Shown piece after piece: positions 23,373 to 37,320 of a DNA stretch of 64,000 nucleotides. A program made the position numbers and the translations under genes. Source of the DNA: Acidimicrobiia bacterium (GTDB taxonomy: Bacteria; Actinomycetota; Acidimicrobiia; Acidimicrobiales; Acidimicrobilacustridaceae); contig JAFIEP010000029.1 in the NCBI GenBank assembly GCA_020832495.1, positions 1 to 64,000 of the forward strand. The letters run 5' to 3'. Below the pieces are notes generated by a model, which made no database searches, was not told where the DNA came from, and saw only the letters and a list, made by a program, of their open reading frames with translations. Position 1 is the stretch's first letter. Each line of letters starts with the position of its first letter.

Positions 23373-25412
23373 GTGAGCGACCCGTCGAGCCCGCCGTCCG
23401 TCACCGACGATCCCGCCCAGCCACCTCCCCGGCTGGTGCTCCGGGAGGTACACCCCCAGGTGGCAGCGGGCCGCTATCCCCTCAAGCGGGTGGTCGGCGA
23501 GCCTGTCGATGTCGAGGTGGTCGCCGTGGCCGACGGGCACGTACACCTGGCGTTGGACCTGGTCTGGTCGCCGGAGAACTCGCCGACGACGTCGAACCGT
23601 CATCCGATGCAGCTGGTCGCACCCGGCCTGGATCGATGGGGTGGGCGATGGGTGCCACCGGCGCCCGGACGACACCACTTCCACGTCGAGGGGTGGGTCG
23701 ACCATTTCGCCACCTGGCTGGACGGGACCCGCCGCAAGGTGGACGACGGCCAGAGTGTGCGCAGCGAGCTGCTCGAGGGGGCGGCACTGCTCGAGAGTGC
23801 CGCCGAGGGCACTGCCAAGCGTCACGGCGACCGATTGCGGTCCTGGGCCGACGAGTTCCGCTCGGGTGGCGAACCGCACCTGCTGCTCGCCCGCGCCGAC
23901 GACGGCTCGATCCACTCGGCGGCTGCGCTGTATCGGCGTGCCCTCCGACCGATGCAGGCGGCCCGCTCCGTGGAGGTGGTGGTCGACGTCGAGCACGAGC
24001 TGGCGCTGTGTAGTTCGTGGTACGAGCTCTTCCCCCGGTCCTGGGGTCCCGAGCCCGGCGTGCACGGCACGCTGGCCGACGTCGCCGCCCAGATCGACTA
24101 CGTGGCCGACATGGGGTTCGACATCGTCTACCTGCCGCCGATCCACCCGATCGGCCACAGCCACCGCAAGGGCCCCGACAACACCACCGAGGCCGGGCCC
24201 GACGACCCCGGTAGTCCGTGGGCCATCGGCTCCGCCGACGGCGGGCACCTGTCCATCCACCCGTCACTGGGCACGTTCGAGGACTTCGATGCCCTCGTCG
24301 CCGCGGTCGACGACCGTGGGATGCGCCTGGCGCTCGACGTGGCCTTCCAGTGCTCGCCCGATCACCCGTGGGTGACCGAGCACCCGGAGTGGTTCCGTCA
24401 CCGGCCGGATGGCTCCATCCACTACGCCGAGAACCCGCCGAAGAAGTATCAGGACATCTACCCGCTCGACTTCGAGAGCACGGCGTGGCGTGCGCTGTGG
24501 GAGGCCTGTCGGGACGTGTTCGGTTTCTGGGCCGAACGAGGGGTCCGAGTGTTCCGGGTCGACAACCCCCACACCAAGCCGTTCGCCTTCTGGGAGTGGT
24601 GCCTGGCCGACATCCGTCGGCGTTGGCCGGACACGATCTTCCTCTCGGAAGCCTTCACCCGACCCGAGGTGATGCACCAGCTGGCCATGGTCGGATTCAC
24701 CCAGTCGTACAACTACTTCCCCTGGCGGGTCAGCGCGGATGAGCTGCGCGGGTACTTCACCGAGTTGGCCGGCCCGCCGAGTGTCGACCAGCTGCGCCCG
24801 TCGTCGTGGCCGACGACACCCGACATCCTGCCGTGGCACCTCCAGCGGGCTTCTCGCCGGCAGTTCGCCGTGCGGGCGGTGCTGGCCGCCACCCTCTCGC
24901 CGAGCTGGGGCGTCTACGGGCCGGCGTTCGAGTTGTCCGAGGCCACGCCGGCGGACAACGGCAAGGAAGAGTTCGGATCCAGCGAGAAGTACGAGCTGCG
25001 GTGGTGGGAACGGTCGAGCCCCGACAGCCTGCGCGGCCTGCTCACCATGCTGAACACGATCCGCCGAGACCATCGGGCCTTGCGCACCTTGCGGACGCTG
25101 CGCTTCCACGGAGCCACCGACGAGCAGCTCCTGGTGTTCTCGAAGACCACCTACGAAGGACCAGTGACCGACCCGTCCCGTCCGGTCGACAACCCTGTGG
25201 TGGTGGTGGTGAACCTCGACCCCGACCACATTCGACTCGGGGAGCTGCGCCTCGACCTCTCGGCGCTCGGCATCGACGATCGGCGGCCCTATCTGGCGCA
25301 CGACGCGCTCGGAGGCGAGACCTACGAATGGGCTGGCTCGACGCCGTACGTCGAGCTGCACCCGCAGCGGCTGTGTGCCCACGTCCTGCGGCTGGCGCAG
25401 CCCCCGGACTGA
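23373..25412 (+). CDS. glgE: alpha-1,4-glucan:maltose-1-phosphate maltosyltransferase GlgE
   Basis: 679 aa GH13_3 enzyme that adds maltosyl units from maltose-1-phosphate to the non-reducing end of alpha-1,4-glucan. The N-terminal beta domain and helical insert cover about residues 1-210. The barrel has DIVYLPPIHPIG, the nucleophile D397 in VFRVDNPHTKP, the acid/base E426 in LSEAFTRP, and KEEFGSSEKYELR near residue 530, all family-typical. The GTG at 23373 is preferred to a TTG six codons earlier because of the TAGGGT box. Its substrate would be made by the TreS-Mak fusion encoded 2.2 kb downstream on the opposite strand. Cytoplasmic; convergent with malQ. Confidence 0.95.
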   Translation: MSDPSSPPSVTDDPAQPPPRLVLREVHPQVAAGRYPLKRVVGEPVDVEVVAVADGHVHLALDLVWSPENSPTTSNRHPMQLVAPGLDRWGGRWVPPAPGRHHFHVEGWVDHFATWLDGTRRKVDDGQSVRSELLEGAALLESAAEGTAKRHGDRLRSWADEFRSGGEPHLLLARADDGSIHSAAALYRRALRPMQAARSVEVVVDVEHELALCSSWYELFPRSWGPEPGVHGTLADVAAQIDYVADMGFDIVYLPPIHPIGHSHRKGPDNTTEAGPDDPGSPWAIGSADGGHLSIHPSLGTFEDFDALVAAVDDRGMRLALDVAFQCSPDHPWVTEHPEWFRHRPDGSIHYAENPPKKYQDIYPLDFESTAWRALWEACRDVFGFWAERGVRVFRVDNPHTKPFAFWEWCLADIRRRWPDTIFLSEAFTRPEVMHQLAMVGFTQSYNYFPWRVSADELRGYFTELAGPPSVDQLRPSSWPTTPDILPWHLQRASRRQFAVRAVLAATLSPSWGVYGPAFELSEATPADNGKEEFGSSEKYELRWWERSSPDSLRGLLTMLNTIRRDHRALRTLRTLRFHGATDEQLLVFSKTTYEGPVTDPSRPVDNPVVVVVNLDPDHIRLGELRLDLSALGIDDRRPYLAHDALGGETYEWAGSTPYVELHPQRLCAHVLRLAQPPD

Positions 25413-25479
25413 TGCCGACAGGCGGCCCGACGGACCGGGACGGCGGCGAGAGCAGCATCCGGCGGCTGCCGGTCGACGC

Positions 25480-27579
25480 CTACCCCAGCGTGCCCAGGCT
25501 GTTCGCCCACGCCCCGAGCCGCGCCGCCTGCAGGCGTCCGAGGGCATCGGCCAACGCGCCGTCCGACTCCAGGGCCCCGAGCGATGCATCCGAGCGCAGC
25601 ACCCAGTTCGGCCGGTCGACCGGCGTACCGGGCACGTTCTGGGGTTCGACGCGACCGAGGAGGTCGTCGAGGGAGGCCAGCACCACGGCTGCATCGGTGC
25701 GACCCAGTGCTTCGAGGAGGGCGACCAGCAGGACCTGGTGATCGTCGTGCCGGTCGAGGCCGAGGCTGGTCGCGAGATTGCGGACCTGTTGGTTCCGTCG
25801 GGACTGTTCGTCGGCTGCTTCCTGCTCGTCGAGCAGGCCCATGTGGTGTCGGCGGTCGATGTCGTCGCCGGTCACCCACCCGGCGAGGGTCGGGGTGTCG
25901 TGGGTGTTCACGCTGGCCATGGTCCCCGGCTGGGGCAACACCAGCGGCGCGCCCGGCGCCGCGTCCTGGCAGAACTGGGCCACGTACATGCTGTAGATAC
26001 CGTGTCGCTCGATGCGGTGCCGGACCTCGTCGGGGACGGTGCCGAGATCCTCACCGACCACCGGACAGCCCGCCCGGTGGGACTCGATGGACAACACGGC
26101 GAACAGTTCGTCGGAGTGCGTCCGCACGTAGACGCCGCGATCGGCGGGCTCACCATCGGGCACCCAGTAGAGACGGTGGAACGCCATCACGTGGTCGAGG
26201 CGCAACAGGCCACACACCGCCATGTGGGCTCGCAGACAGGTGGCCAGGTGGGCGTGGCCGTCGGCGCGGGAGGCGTCAGGGAGGAGCGGTGGGAACCCCC
26301 AGTTCTGGCCGGCGGTGAAGAACTCGTCCGGCGGCGCCCCCGCCGCCATCCCCCAAGCGAACAGCTCGGGCTCCGCCCAGGTGTCGTAGCCGTCGCCGTT
26401 CACCCCCACGGGCAGGTCGAGGTACAGCCGCTGGTCCCGGGCAGACAGCTGTCGGTCCAATCCGGTCAGCTGGCGGATCATTGCCCACTGGGCGTAGCGG
26501 TGCAGCAGTGCCCCCTCGTCGTTGTCGGTCACCGCAGCGACGTCGTCGGCCTCCCAGGTGTGCCACGAGCACCGTCGCCGGTCGAGGACGGCCCGGAACC
26601 GGGCGTAGCGCCCGAGGTCGGGGTGGTCGGCGGCGAAGCGGTCGACGTCCTGGCGGAGCCGGCCGCCCGGCGCCAACTCGTGGGTCACCAGTGCCTCGAG
26701 GACGGCGCGGGTCTGTCGCGCCTGGGTCCGGGCGTCGAAGGGTTCCGTCGGGTCGACCGAGGAGGCAGAGGTGGCGTCGACGAGGGCCATGGCCTCGGGA
26801 CAGTTGCGGATCTCGGGTCGGGCGGCCACGTCGAGGTAGGCCTCGTTCCACCAGCGTCGGGTCAGCGGCGAGTAGGGGCTGGGGTCGCAGGGCTCGTCCC
26901 AGGTGCCCGCCAGGAGCGGGAGGGTCCCGACCACCTTGCCGCCGAGTCCGTCGAGCCATTCGGCCAACCGTTCGAGGTGACCCAGCACTGCTTGTGGGCG
27001 CGCCGGGGTCCACAACGCATAGAGGGGAGTGAAGAGTCCCCAGAGGCGGTCGTGAGGGTCCAGCCGGGCGACTCGGCTGGGAGCAGCCAGCACCACTGCC
27101 GTGGCGCGCTCGTCACCCCATTGCACCTCGAGGTGGTGGCGTCCGACGCCGAGGCCGTCGAGCAACGGGCCGAGCGGGACCTCCCACTGCTGTCGACCTC
27201 CCGTACGGCTGCGGTTCACTGCCTGGTGGCGCAGCTCGACCCTCATGGGTGCGACACGTGCCGTCCCGTCCTCGTCCCGCAACGTGAGCTCCACGGCGGT
27301 GACGTCGACGGCCAGCGACAGCACCACCGACAGTGGCTGGTCGTCCCAGCGCACGAGCGTCGGTGCGCAGACTCGCTCCTGTCGGCCTGCCCGATGCTCG
27401 GCCACGGCGGCGTCGAGCGTGGTGCCGGTGGCTCCTCGGGCTCCGACCAGCACACCGATGACGGCGCGCAGTTGGTCGACGTCGGCCTGGTGACGCTGCC
27501 CACCGACATCCCAATAGGTGGTCTCCACGCCCAGCTCCTCGGCCAGGCGGACCAGGTCATCGGCTTCAGGGTCGGCCAT
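25480..27579 (-). CDS. malQ: 4-alpha-glucanotransferase MalQ (GH77)
   Basis: 699 aa, amylomaltase that disproportionates alpha-1,4-glucans by moving maltodextrin segments. An N-terminal region of about 165 residues, as in actinobacterial and enterobacterial MalQ, precedes the GH77 barrel. Catalytic residues in context: nucleophile D462 in LLRLDHVMAFHRLYWVP, acid/base E510 in VVGEDLGTVP, and the Asp of VNTHDTPTLAGW. The ATG at 27579 has no clear ribosome site. It lies between convergent glgE and the TreS-Mak gene, which runs in the same direction with a 77-nt gap, so the two minus-strand genes may be cotranscribed. It would recycle short malto-oligosaccharides from glucan breakdown. Confidence 0.93.
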   Translation of the reverse strand: MADPEADDLVRLAEELGVETTYWDVGGQRHQADVDQLRAVIGVLVGARGATGTTLDAAVAEHRAGRQERVCAPTLVRWDDQPLSVVLSLAVDVTAVELTLRDEDGTARVAPMRVELRHQAVNRSRTGGRQQWEVPLGPLLDGLGVGRHHLEVQWGDERATAVVLAAPSRVARLDPHDRLWGLFTPLYALWTPARPQAVLGHLERLAEWLDGLGGKVVGTLPLLAGTWDEPCDPSPYSPLTRRWWNEAYLDVAARPEIRNCPEAMALVDATSASSVDPTEPFDARTQARQTRAVLEALVTHELAPGGRLRQDVDRFAADHPDLGRYARFRAVLDRRRCSWHTWEADDVAAVTDNDEGALLHRYAQWAMIRQLTGLDRQLSARDQRLYLDLPVGVNGDGYDTWAEPELFAWGMAAGAPPDEFFTAGQNWGFPPLLPDASRADGHAHLATCLRAHMAVCGLLRLDHVMAFHRLYWVPDGEPADRGVYVRTHSDELFAVLSIESHRAGCPVVGEDLGTVPDEVRHRIERHGIYSMYVAQFCQDAAPGAPLVLPQPGTMASVNTHDTPTLAGWVTGDDIDRRHHMGLLDEQEAADEQSRRNQQVRNLATSLGLDRHDDHQVLLVALLEALGRTDAAVVLASLDDLLGRVEPQNVPGTPVDRPNWVLRSDASLGALESDGALADALGRLQAARLGAWANSLGTLG

Positions 27580-27656
27580 GGTCGCAGCGGGGTCGGGGAC
27601 GGGGACGGTTGCACGGCCCGATGGCGCACCAGTGGGGGGCTGCGGTCACGGTCATC

Positions 27657-31001
<3,345 letters not shown>

Positions 31002-31268
31002 GGCCCCAGCATGGCAGGTCGGGCTGGCTGGACCGGACGATGTCCCCGCGAGACCGATGCGGAGGCCGACAGCGGTGCGGGGATCGTTCGTCGCGGCCGT
31101 TGCACGGCTGGTCCGTGGATGGCCCCCGGCCTTCGGGCAGGTGACACGAACGTGAACTACGGTGGTCGACGCGCGTTTCGGTCGGTCGGGAAATAGTGGA
31201 AGCTCGCGCGCGCGCCGCGCCCAGCGGGCGGGCTCAGCGATGCCTTGGCGGCTGTCGAGGAGCGCCCG

Positions 31269-32669
31269 ATGAACGGCCTCGACTTGTTGCACTCGCCGGT
31301 GCGACCCACCGAGCCCACCGGCGCAGAGCAATGGTCGACGACTCGACCGAGCGAGCAGACGCTGGCTGCCGTGGCCACCAGCGTCGCCCCCGGTGGCCAT
31401 CTGCAGTGGCGAGAGACCATTCGTCGTTCGCCGTCGAGCACCATCGTGGGTCGCTCGACGCTGCACTCCGATCGGGCGGCCGAGGAGGTCGCCGTCAAAC
31501 TCTTCGGCTCGTCCGCCGCCTCGATGTTCGGGGTCCGCGAGGTCGAGCTGTACACCACCCTTGCTGGCGAGGCGGTGCCGGGGCTGCCCCGGCTGCACTT
31601 CGGTGGACGGATCGACCTCGGGGATCCTGCGTGGTCGGGCATGGTGCTCGTCACCGAGTGGCTGGGGGGCTCGGATCGAACTGCACGACCGGTCGGTCGG
31701 CTCGGCGTCGTCGATGCAGAGGGTTCGGGTGTTCGCTCCGACCGTGGTGGCCTCTCGGAGTTCGACATCGAATGTGTGGCCTCGATGGTGGCGGGTCTCC
31801 CGGTGTTCGAAGCCCACCCGGAGGCCCGTGCCCGGCTCGTCGCCCTGGGGCGTCGGGACGTGTGCCTCCCGGGGACGCTGCGCCGGCTCCGGGCGCTGCC
31901 CGGTGCGATCGACGAGGTGGTCGCCGAGCCGGGCCTGCCGAGGCTGAGCCGAACGATCCGACGCTGTTGCGAGGCGCTGGCCCACCCTCCCGCCCTCCGG
32001 TCGAGAACGGTCTGCCACGGCGACTATCGCCTGGGCAACGCGGTGTTCGACGGCACGAACGTCGTCGGTCTCATCGACTGGGAGATGTGGCACACCGGCG
32101 ATGCCCGCCTGGACCTCGGCTATCTCCTGGGTCGGATCGAACACCGCCTCGTGGCCAGCGGCGATCTGGAGGGGCGACCGGAGGCGATCGATCGACTCAC
32201 CGCTGGGTGGATCGAGGCGGTGCCGCCCGAGAGTGGTCTCGACGAGCAGTGGGAGTGGTTCGCGGCGGCCGGCGTCGCTGCCCAGCTGTGGTCGGCGACG
32301 CAGATGCTCTATCGCCGGCAGGCCGGCGTGGACGAGCAGGTGCTGACCCTGCTGCACGGCCAGGTCGAACGGCTCCGGTCGTGCACACTCGACGAGGTGC
32401 GTGCCGCGATGGAGGCTGCGCAGCGCGGCGCGGCGACCTTCGGCTACTCCTACGAGCAGTTGGGCATGGGTTCCGACCCCGAAGACCTGCCGGATCCGGG
32501 GCCACCGCTGAGCCAGCGGCGGACGCAGTTCTGCGACCGACTGGACGCGGCAGTGCACGACATGCGCCTGCCGGCGCCGCTCCCGGCGACCGACCTCGGA
32601 CTCGAGCGGCTGCACATCGTCGTCGAGCACATGGCCAGGCGACTGCGGGCGGCGGGTCACGCCATCTGA
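31269..32669 (+). CDS. APH-like phosphotransferase family protein
   Basis: 466 aa. A protein-kinase-like/aminoglycoside-phosphotransferase fold: VAVKLFG nucleotide-binding strand in the first third, catalytic CHGDYRLGN, then the metal-binding [21 protein letters not shown]. The family phosphorylates small molecules or, in acyl-CoA dehydrogenase-linked members, hydroxyacyl substrates; the substrate here is not evident. The ATG at 31269 has GAGGAG about 8 nt upstream. It lies between the divergent TreS-Mak gene and glgB, 58 nt before glgB in the same direction. A C-terminal extension of about 110 residues beyond the usual fold is predicted helical. Context suggests a role near glucan or trehalose metabolism, but this is weak. 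Confidence 0.75.
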   Translation: MNGLDLLHSPVRPTEPTGAEQWSTTRPSEQTLAAVATSVAPGGHLQWRETIRRSPSSTIVGRSTLHSDRAAEEVAVKLFGSSAASMFGVREVELYTTLAGEAVPGLPRLHFGGRIDLGDPAWSGMVLVTEWLGGSDRTARPVGRLGVVDAEGSGVRSDRGGLSEFDIECVASMVAGLPVFEAHPEARARLVALGRRDVCLPGTLRRLRALPGAIDEVVAEPGLPRLSRTIRRCCEALAHPPALRSRTVCHGDYRLGNAVFDGTNVVGLIDWEMWHTGDARLDLGYLLGRIEHRLVASGDLEGRPEAIDRLTAGWIEAVPPESGLDEQWEWFAAAGVAAQLWSATQMLYRRQAGVDEQVLTLLHGQVERLRSCTLDEVRAAMEAAQRGAATFGYSYEQLGMGSDPEDLPDPGPPLSQRRTQFCDRLDAAVHDMRLPAPLPATDLGLERLHIVVEHMARRLRAAGHAI

Positions 32670-32714
32670 GCCCTGTCCCCGGGCCAAGCAGTGTGCAGAC
32701 CGAGACGACCCCGC

Positions 32715-32720
32715 TAGGGT
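32715..32720 (+). promoter_or_regulatory. -10-like box for glgB (leaderless)
   Basis: TAGGGT, 7 nt before the GTG at 32728, with no Shine-Dalgarno. Identical in sequence and spacing to the glgE box. Confidence 0.5.
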
Positions 32721-32727
32721 CGCACAC

Positions 32728-34662
32728 GTGCCCGAGCCCGAGGTCCCCCGTGCACCGTGGCTGACCGATGAGGACGCCTGGTTGTTCAACGAGGGCGTCC
32801 ACGACCGCCTCTACGAAGTCCTCGGGGCGCATCCGCAGCCTGACGGGGTGGTCTTCGGCGTGTGGGCTCCGAACGCCCGCTCGGTGTCGGTCGTCGGCGA
32901 CTGGAACGGCTGGACCCCGGCGGTCGACGAGTTGGAACCGTTCGGCGCGTCGGGTCTGTGGCAGGGCGGCGTGGCCGCTGCAGCGCCCGGTGACCGCTAC
33001 AAGTACCGCATCGTGTCGCGCGTCGGCGGGGCCGAGTTCGACCGGGCCGATCCCTTCGCCTTCCACACCGAGATGCCGCCGGCTACCGCCTCGGTCGTGC
33101 ACCGGCCCGTGCATCGTTGGGCTGACGACGAGTGGTTGGCGACGCGGGGCACCCGGTGCTCGCACCGATCGCCGATGAGTATCTACGAGATGCACCTGGG
33201 CTCGTGGCGCCACGCTCCGGGAGAACTCCGCTCACTGCACTACGCCGAGCTGGCCGAACCGCTCATCGAGCACGTCACGGGCACCGGCTTCACCCACGTC
33301 GAGTTGTTGCCGGTGATGGAACACCCCTACTACGCCTCGTGGGGGTACCAGTCGCTCGGGTACTTCGCCCCCACCACTCGCCTCGGCCCGCCCGAGGAAC
33401 TGATGGCGCTCATCGACGCCCTGCACGGGGCGGGCATCGGTGTCATCTTGGACTGGGTGCCCTCGCATTTCCCCGACGACGAGCACGGCCTCGCCCGTTT
33501 CGACGGCACGCACCTCTACGAGCACGCCGACCCCCGCAAGGGTCGTCACCCCGACTGGGGCAGTCTCATCTTCAACTACGACCGTCACGAGGTGCGCAGC
33601 TTCCTGCTGTCCTCGGCCCAGTTCTGGTTGGACCGGTACCACGCCGATGGACTGAGGGTGGATGCGGTGGCATCGATGCTCTACCTCGACTACTCGCGAG
33701 CCGACGGCGAATGGGAGCCGAACGAGCACGGGGGCAACGAGAACCTCGGTGCGCTCCGCTTCCTCAAGCAACTCAATGAGCGTGTCTATGCCCGTTTCCC
33801 CGACGTGCACACCATCGCCGAAGAGTCCACCGCATGGCCGATGGTGTCGCGTCCGGTCGATACGGGCGGGTTGGGGTTCGGCTTCAAGTGGGACATGGGG
33901 TGGATGCACGACACGCTCGAGTGCTTCGGACGCGAGCCGGTGTACCGCCGTTGGCACCAGGATGACCTCACCTTCCGAGCGGTGTACGCCTTCAGTGAGA
34001 ACTATGTACTGCCGTTGTCCCACGACGAGGTGGTACACGGCAAGGCCTCACTGCTGGGACGCATGCCTGGTGACGACTGGCAGCGCTTCGCCAACCTCCG
34101 GGCGCTCTACGGCTGGATGTTCGCCACCCCCGGCAAGAAACTGCTGTTCATGGGCGCCGAGCTGGCACAGCCCACCGAGTGGAACCACGACCAGGCACTA
34201 CCGTGGGAGTTGCTGGACCATCCCGAGCACGCAGGGATGATGCGGTGGGTCGGCGCCCTCAACCGGCTGTATCGCGACGAGCCGGCACTGCACCGACTCG
34301 ATTGCGAGCCCGACGGCTTCGCCTGGATCGATGCAAGCGACAGCGCCAACAGCGTGCTGGCCGTGCTGCGCAGTGCGGGGGACGACCCGGCGCCCGCCCG
34401 TCCGGTTGTGGCGGTGGCCAACCTCACCCCGACGGTGCAGCGCGACTATCGCATCGGTGTGCCCGTTGCTGGCGGCTGGTCGGAGTTGGCCAGCAGCGAC
34501 GACCTTTCCTTCGGGGGCTCGGGGGTCACCAACGGCCGGCGCGAGGCCGAGGAGCACCCATGGCAGGGCCGCTCGTGGTCGCTCAGCTTGTCCCTGCCGC
34601 CGCTGGGGGTGGTGTTCCTCGCTCCGGAGAAGTCCGCCGCAGCACCAGCACCGACCGGCTGA
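32728..34662 (+). CDS. glgB: 1,4-alpha-glucan branching enzyme GlgB
   Basis: 644 aa GH13_9 enzyme that cuts alpha-1,4-glucan and reattaches the piece as an alpha-1,6 branch. A CBM48 module ([20 protein letters not shown], residues 43-62) precedes the barrel. It includes [18 protein letters not shown], the nucleophile D312 in [16 protein letters not shown], the acid/base E365 in TIAEEST, and [11 protein letters not shown]. Length is that of GlgB without the extra N-terminal domain. Its last 80 nt overlap the 3' end of glgX on the other strand. With GlgE it builds the branched alpha-glucan. Confidence 0.95.
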   Translation: MPEPEVPRAPWLTDEDAWLFNEGVHDRLYEVLGAHPQPDGVVFGVWAPNARSVSVVGDWNGWTPAVDELEPFGASGLWQGGVAAAAPGDRYKYRIVSRVGGAEFDRADPFAFHTEMPPATASVVHRPVHRWADDEWLATRGTRCSHRSPMSIYEMHLGSWRHAPGELRSLHYAELAEPLIEHVTGTGFTHVELLPVMEHPYYASWGYQSLGYFAPTTRLGPPEELMALIDALHGAGIGVILDWVPSHFPDDEHGLARFDGTHLYEHADPRKGRHPDWGSLIFNYDRHEVRSFLLSSAQFWLDRYHADGLRVDAVASMLYLDYSRADGEWEPNEHGGNENLGALRFLKQLNERVYARFPDVHTIAEESTAWPMVSRPVDTGGLGFGFKWDMGWMHDTLECFGREPVYRRWHQDDLTFRAVYAFSENYVLPLSHDEVVHGKASLLGRMPGDDWQRFANLRALYGWMFATPGKKLLFMGAELAQPTEWNHDQALPWELLDHPEHAGMMRWVGALNRLYRDEPALHRLDCEPDGFAWIDASDSANSVLAVLRSAGDDPAPARPVVAVANLTPTVQRDYRIGVPVAGGWSELASSDDLSFGGSGVTNGRREAEEHPWQGRSWSLSLSLPPLGVVFLAPEKSAAAPAPTG

Positions 34663-36751
34663 CCACGGTCAGCTCCGTGCCTGCGCCCCACGACGGCTGG
34701 TCCACCTCGACGTTGGGCACGGCGTCCTCGGCGGCGTCCGCAGCGGTGTCGAGAGCCAGCGACCACTCGAGCCCGTACGTCGGTCCGGGGAGGCGGAACA
34801 CGAGGTCCTCGTCGGAGGCGTTGAACACAGCAAAGAACGAGTCGTCGTCGATGCGTTCACCGCGGGGACCCAACGAGGGAATGGCCTCGCCGTTGAGGAA
34901 CACGGCCAGCGAGCGGGCGTAGCTCACCTGCCAGTTCTCGGCGATCATGAGCGTTCCCTCGGGGGTGAACCAGCCGATGTCGGTGGCGGCCTCTCCCATG
35001 ATGGGGCGACCCTGGAACCACTTGCGGCGGCGGAACACCGGGTGGCGGTGGCGGAAGTTGGCCAGGCGGCGGACGAACTCGCACAGCTGGTGGTCGGCGG
35101 TCTCCCAGTCGTACCAGGACAGCTCGGCGTCGTGGCAGTAGGCGTTGTTGTTACCCTGCTGGGTGCGTCCCAGCTCGTCGCCCCCCGTCAGCATGGGCAC
35201 GCCTTGTGACAACAGCAAGGTGGCCAGCAGGTTCCGTCGCTGTCGCCGGCGGAGGGCCAGGATCTGGGGGTCGTCGGTCCAGCCCTCGGCGCCGCAGTTC
35301 CACGAGCGGTTGTCGTCGCTGCCGTCGCGGTTGTCCTCGCCGTTCGCCTCGTTGTGCTTGTGGTCGTAGGAGACGAGGTCGGTGAGCGTGAAGCCGTCGT
35401 GGGCGGTGACGAAGTTGATCGATGCCGCTGGTGTTCGGCCATTCGATTCGTAGAGGTCCGATGAGCCGGTGAAGCGGTACCCGAACTCGGCCACCGTGTG
35501 ATCCGCACCCCGCCAGAAGTCGCGCACCTCGTCGCGGTAGCGACCGTTCCACTCCGACCACAGTGGCGGGAAGTTACCCACCTGGTAGCCGCCTTCGCCC
35601 ACGTCCCACGGCTCGGCGATGAGCTTCACCTGGCTGATGACCGGATCCTGCTGGATGAGGTCGAAGAAGGCCGACAGCTTGTCGACATCGTGCAGCTCAC
35701 GGGCCAGGGTGGAGGCCAGGTCGAAACGAAAGCCGTCCACGTGCATGTCGCACACCCAGTAGCGCAGGCTGTCCATGATCAGCTGCAGCACGTGGGGGTG
35801 GCGCATGTTGAGGCTGTTCCCGGTGCCGGTGTAGTCGACGTAGCGACGGGGATCTGCCGGGTCGAGCCGGTAGTAGGCGGGGTTGTCCGCCCCGCGCAGC
35901 GACAGCGACGGACCACGGTGGTCGCCTTCGGCGGTGTGGTTGTACACCACGTCCAAGATGACCTCGATGCCGTGGTGGTGCAGCACCTTCACCATTTGCT
36001 TGAACTCCTGCACCTGTTCACCACGCTCGCCGTAACTGGAGTACTCGTTGTGCGGTGCCAGGTAGGCGATCGAGTTGTAACCCCAGTAGTTCCGCAGCCC
36101 CATCTCCACCAGGCGGCCGTCGTGGATGAACTGGTGCACCGGCATCAGCTCGACGGCGGTGACCCCCAGCTGTTGGAGGTGCTCGATGATCGCAGGGTGG
36201 GTGAGGCCCAGGTACGTGCCTCGCTGCTCGGGGGGGACCTCCGGGTGGCGGGCGGTGAGGCCCTTCACATGGGTCTCGTAGACCACCGTCTCGTGCCACG
36301 GGGTGCGCGGGTGGCGATCGTCGCCCCAGTCGAAGTAGGGGTTGCCCACCACCGAGCGAGGCACGAACGCAGCGGAGTCGAGCGCCGACGGTGCCCCGTC
36401 GGGGTCACCGGGTTCGTGGTCGAACACTGCAGGATCCCACCGCACCTGACCTTCGACCGCCTTTGCATACGGGTCGAGCAGGAGCTTGGCCGGGTTGGCC
36501 CGCACCCCCGCGTCGGGATCCCACGGTCCGTGCACCCGGAAGCCGTAGCGGGCGCCGGGCTGCAGGCCGGGTACGTAGCCGTGATGCACGAACGCCGTCG
36601 TCTCTGGCAGCGGTACACAGGTCTCGTCGTCGTTGTCGTCGAACAGGCACAACGTCACCTGTTCGGCCACCTCGGAGAAGATGGAGAAGTTGACGCCGTT
36701 GCCGTCGTAGGTCGCGCCCAGCGGGAACGGTTGGCCGGGCCACAGATGCAT
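34583..36751 (-). CDS. glgX: glycogen debranching enzyme GlgX (isoamylase type)
   Basis: 722 aa GH13_11 enzyme that hydrolyses alpha-1,6 branches of glycogen-like glucan. CBM48 N-terminus ([18 protein letters not shown], residues 10-27), then [28 protein letters not shown] and [10 protein letters not shown]. The catalytic nucleophile is D344 in DGFRFDLAS, the acid/base E380 in LIAEPWDVG, and the third acid sits in [10 protein letters not shown]. The stop lies inside the end of glgB, an 80-nt convergent overlap; the conserved part ends near RSVLVLRR, so the overlapping tail is short and Pro/Ala-rich. The ATG at 36751 has TACACT 8 nt upstream. Confidence 0.95.
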   Translation of the reverse strand: MHLWPGQPFPLGATYDGNGVNFSIFSEVAEQVTLCLFDDNDDETCVPLPETTAFVHHGYVPGLQPGARYGFRVHGPWDPDAGVRANPAKLLLDPYAKAVEGQVRWDPAVFDHEPGDPDGAPSALDSAAFVPRSVVGNPYFDWGDDRHPRTPWHETVVYETHVKGLTARHPEVPPEQRGTYLGLTHPAIIEHLQQLGVTAVELMPVHQFIHDGRLVEMGLRNYWGYNSIAYLAPHNEYSSYGERGEQVQEFKQMVKVLHHHGIEVILDVVYNHTAEGDHRGPSLSLRGADNPAYYRLDPADPRRYVDYTGTGNSLNMRHPHVLQLIMDSLRYWVCDMHVDGFRFDLASTLARELHDVDKLSAFFDLIQQDPVISQVKLIAEPWDVGEGGYQVGNFPPLWSEWNGRYRDEVRDFWRGADHTVAEFGYRFTGSSDLYESNGRTPAASINFVTAHDGFTLTDLVSYDHKHNEANGEDNRDGSDDNRSWNCGAEGWTDDPQILALRRRQRRNLLATLLLSQGVPMLTGGDELGRTQQGNNNAYCHDAELSWYDWETADHQLCEFVRRLANFRHRHPVFRRRKWFQGRPIMGEAATDIGWFTPEGTLMIAENWQVSYARSLAVFLNGEAIPSLGPRGERIDDDSFFAVFNASDEDLVFRLPGPTYGLEWSLALDTAADAAEDAVPNVEVDQPSWGAGTELTVVSRSVLVLRRTSPERGTPPPAAAGTS

Positions 36752-36759
36752 CGGGAGGC

Positions 36760-36765
36760 AGTGTA
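36760..36765 (-). promoter_or_regulatory. -10-like box for glgX
   Basis: TACACT on the minus strand, 8 nt before the ATG at 36751, so the leader would be absent or 1-2 nt. Confidence 0.4.
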
Positions 36766-36846
36766 GGCGTGGCTCGGGTCCGATCGGCGCCGGCAGGACG
36801 TGTGGCGGGGTAGCGTGCAGTGCTCGCTCCGGTCCGGGAGGTCACC

Positions 36847-37278
36847 ATGTCCACACGCTGCTTCGTCCTCGCCACCGATGGCTCCGCCGGCGCCCTCGGC
36901 GCGGCAGCGTGGTTGGCGCCGCTGGCCGTGGCGGTCGACGCCGAGGTGGTGGCAGTCCACGCCTACGACCGACTGGCGGAGGTCGTGGAGTCCGATCAGC
37001 GGCTCGATTTCCCCGAGTTGCAGGCGGCGGCCGAGGAGCGTCTGGCCGGCCCCTGGGTCGAACCGCTGCGGGCCGCCGGCGTGACGGTGCGGACAGTGCT
37101 CACCGAGGGGCGTGCGACGCAGGTGGTGTCCGACGCGGTGGCAGCCCACTCCGCCGAGCTGGTGGTGGTGGGAAGCTACGGGGCCAGTGGATGGAAGGCG
37201 CGCTTCGTCGGCTCCACCGCTCGCGCCCTGGTGGACCTGGCGGCCTTCCCGGTCCTGGTCGTGCCCCGACCGTCCTAG
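36847..37278 (+). CDS. universal stress protein (UspA family)
   Basis: 143 aa, a single Usp domain. VLATDGSAGALGA at the N-terminus and the ATP-binding signature G-x2-G-x9-G-S/T near the C-terminus (VVVGSYGASGWKARFVGSTA) are complete, so nucleotide binding is likely; AFPVLVVPRP closes the fold. The ATG at 36847 has GGGAGGT 6-7 nt upstream, one of the few strong Shine-Dalgarno sites here. The target process is unknown. It diverges from glgX and ends in a strong hairpin shared with the convergent metallophosphoesterase gene. Confidence 0.9.
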   Translation: MSTRCFVLATDGSAGALGAAAWLAPLAVAVDAEVVAVHAYDRLAEVVESDQRLDFPELQAAAEERLAGPWVEPLRAAGVTVRTVLTEGRATQVVSDAVAAHSAELVVVGSYGASGWKARFVGSTARALVDLAAFPVLVVPRPS

Positions 37279-37287
37279 CCACACCCA

Positions 37288-37312
37288 GGGCGCGCCGACG
37301 GTCGGCGCGCCC
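37288..37312. terminator. bidirectional hairpin terminator between convergent genes
   Basis: Two 12-bp perfect arms (37288-37299 GGGCGCGCCGAC and 37301-37312) around a single central base, placed in the 42-nt gap between the stops at 37278 (plus) and 37321 (minus). It is all GC-rich with no T-run on either side. Confidence 0.7.
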
Positions 37313-37320
37313 GAACTGTC

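Noticed and set aside
31002-32789. Open extension of the TreS-Mak frame upstream of 31001
   Set aside because: It lies antisense to the kinase gene at 31269-32669, which has its own ribosome site and motifs. The TreS fold begins at MVELSDIPDWYKDAV.
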